This document shows, piece after piece, positions 63,657 to 64,000 of a stretch of DNA of 64,000 bases (position 1 is the stretch's first letter; every line of letters starts with the position of its first letter). Under the pieces are notes generated by a model that did no database searches, was not told where the DNA came from, and saw only the letters and a list, made by a program, of their open reading frames with translations. Both the position numbers and the translations under genes were made by a program. The stretch lies in the NCBI GenBank assembly GCA_016743945.1, contig JADGFI010000007.1, positions 186,001 through 250,000 of the forward strand, written 5' to 3'. Origin of the DNA: Desulfobacteraceae bacterium (lineage in GTDB: Bacteria > Desulfobacterota > Desulfobacteria > Desulfobacterales > Desulfobacteraceae).

Positions 63657-64000
63657 CATTCATTACGGTATCCGCAGATTGGTTCTGTTAAATACGGAAA
63701 GCTATTCTCTGGGGGATTTTCCCCTTGACAGGCCCTTGTCTATTTCAGCCACAAACAATGTGGGAAAATCAACCGCCATTAATGCGCTTCAATTTCCTTT
63801 TTTGTGCAATAGGCGGGATATGGTTTTTCCAAAAGACGAGAAAGAGACCCTGAAATATTATTTCCCCTATGACACCTCCTATGTGCTGTCCGAAGTTTTA
63901 ACGGACAATGGGTTGTATGTGTTGGGTGCTGCCGGTAACGGGCCGCTGTCCGGATACGAATATCAGTTGTTTGCATTTAAAAAGCAATTGGATCTCGCCG
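63646..64000 (+). CDS. jetC: Wadjet/Mks-type SMC-like ATPase (JetC), N-terminal part cut by window edge
   Basis: The ATG at 63646 opens a frame that continues past the right edge (118 codons visible). It starts YGIRRLVLLNTESYSLGDFP, and Walker A is SISATNNVGKSTAINALQFP, near residue 45, as in MukB-like and JetC ATPases. FLCNRRDMVFPKDEKETLKY and YFPYDTSYVLSEVL match the region between Walker A and the first coiled coil. A jetD gene (TOPRIM nuclease) should follow outside the window if the system is complete. Confidence 0.87.
   Translation, partial: MTPNIHYGIRRLVLLNTESYSLGDFPLDRPLSISATNNVGKSTAINALQFPFLCNRRDMVFPKDEKETLKYYFPYDTSYVLSEVLTDNGLYVLGAAGNGPLSGYEYQLFAFKKQLDLA

Overview
The window looks like chromosomal DNA of an anaerobic, probably sulfate-reducing member of the Desulfobacterota (Desulfobacteraceae-like). 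The clues are indirect: a DsrC/TusE-fold protein, a ferredoxin-dependent indolepyruvate oxidoreductase, a TRAP transporter, a YqeB-type protein of selenium-dependent molybdenum hydroxylase systems, and a rhodanese gene whose reading frame is broken by one TGA followed by a SECIS-like hairpin. No rRNA, tRNA, integrase, intact insertion sequence or CRISPR array was recognised.

Region 1 (1-15 kb, GC-richer, housekeeping and catabolism): the end of ligA, a LysE exporter, a large MscS-type channel, then a leftward run iorA-iorB-gntR-paaK-dctP-dctQ-dctM-yqeB. This run reads as a pathway that takes up an aromatic or related organic acid, oxidises aryl-pyruvates to aryl-acetyl-CoA, and activates free aryl-acetates. 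Divergent from it are a PLP-dependent decarboxylase/lyase and a glutamate:sodium-type symporter. Tandem GGTATAC repeats and a 20-bp palindrome lie in the shared promoter region.

Region 2 (15-24.4 kb, patchwork): an outer-membrane barrel protein, a flavoprotein and a membrane protein facing a TetR regulator with a perfect palindromic operator, a SUI1 protein, a SagB-type oxidoreductase, a DUF2914 protein, a penicillin-acylase homologue and an unknown protein. Between them are gene relics: a cyclic-nucleotide-binding domain, an IS91-like transposase tail, a SagB-like scrap, the tail of a GHKL-ATPase/winged-helix protein, and the last 21 codons of a second copy of the region-1 symporter.

Region 3 (24.4-50.7 kb, AT-richer): a dense defence island. 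Leftward, two overlapping hsdM genes, hsdS, a Gabija pair (gajA, gajB), hsdR, a stand-alone HsdR-N-like nuclease, mcrB and mcrC form a nearly continuous, largely translationally coupled array. Rightward, a membrane NERD protein precedes a complete type I Zorya system (zorABCD) and an HNH endonuclease.

Region 4 (50.8-61.7 kb, core metabolism and stress): a LysR regulator divergent from a DUF1127 protein, a small protein paired with a DsrC/TusE-like protein lacking the two diagnostic C-terminal cysteines, a leftward pyruvate-dehydrogenase-type operon (E1 alpha, E1 beta, E2, E3, lipoate ligase), the candidate selenocysteine rhodanese with an Hsp20-like gene, and a sodium:solute symporter.

Region 5 (61.8-64 kb): the start of a Wadjet/Mks-type SMC defence operon (jetA, jetB, start of jetC), cut by the right edge. 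Gene functions are assigned from recognisable motifs and gene order, without database searches.
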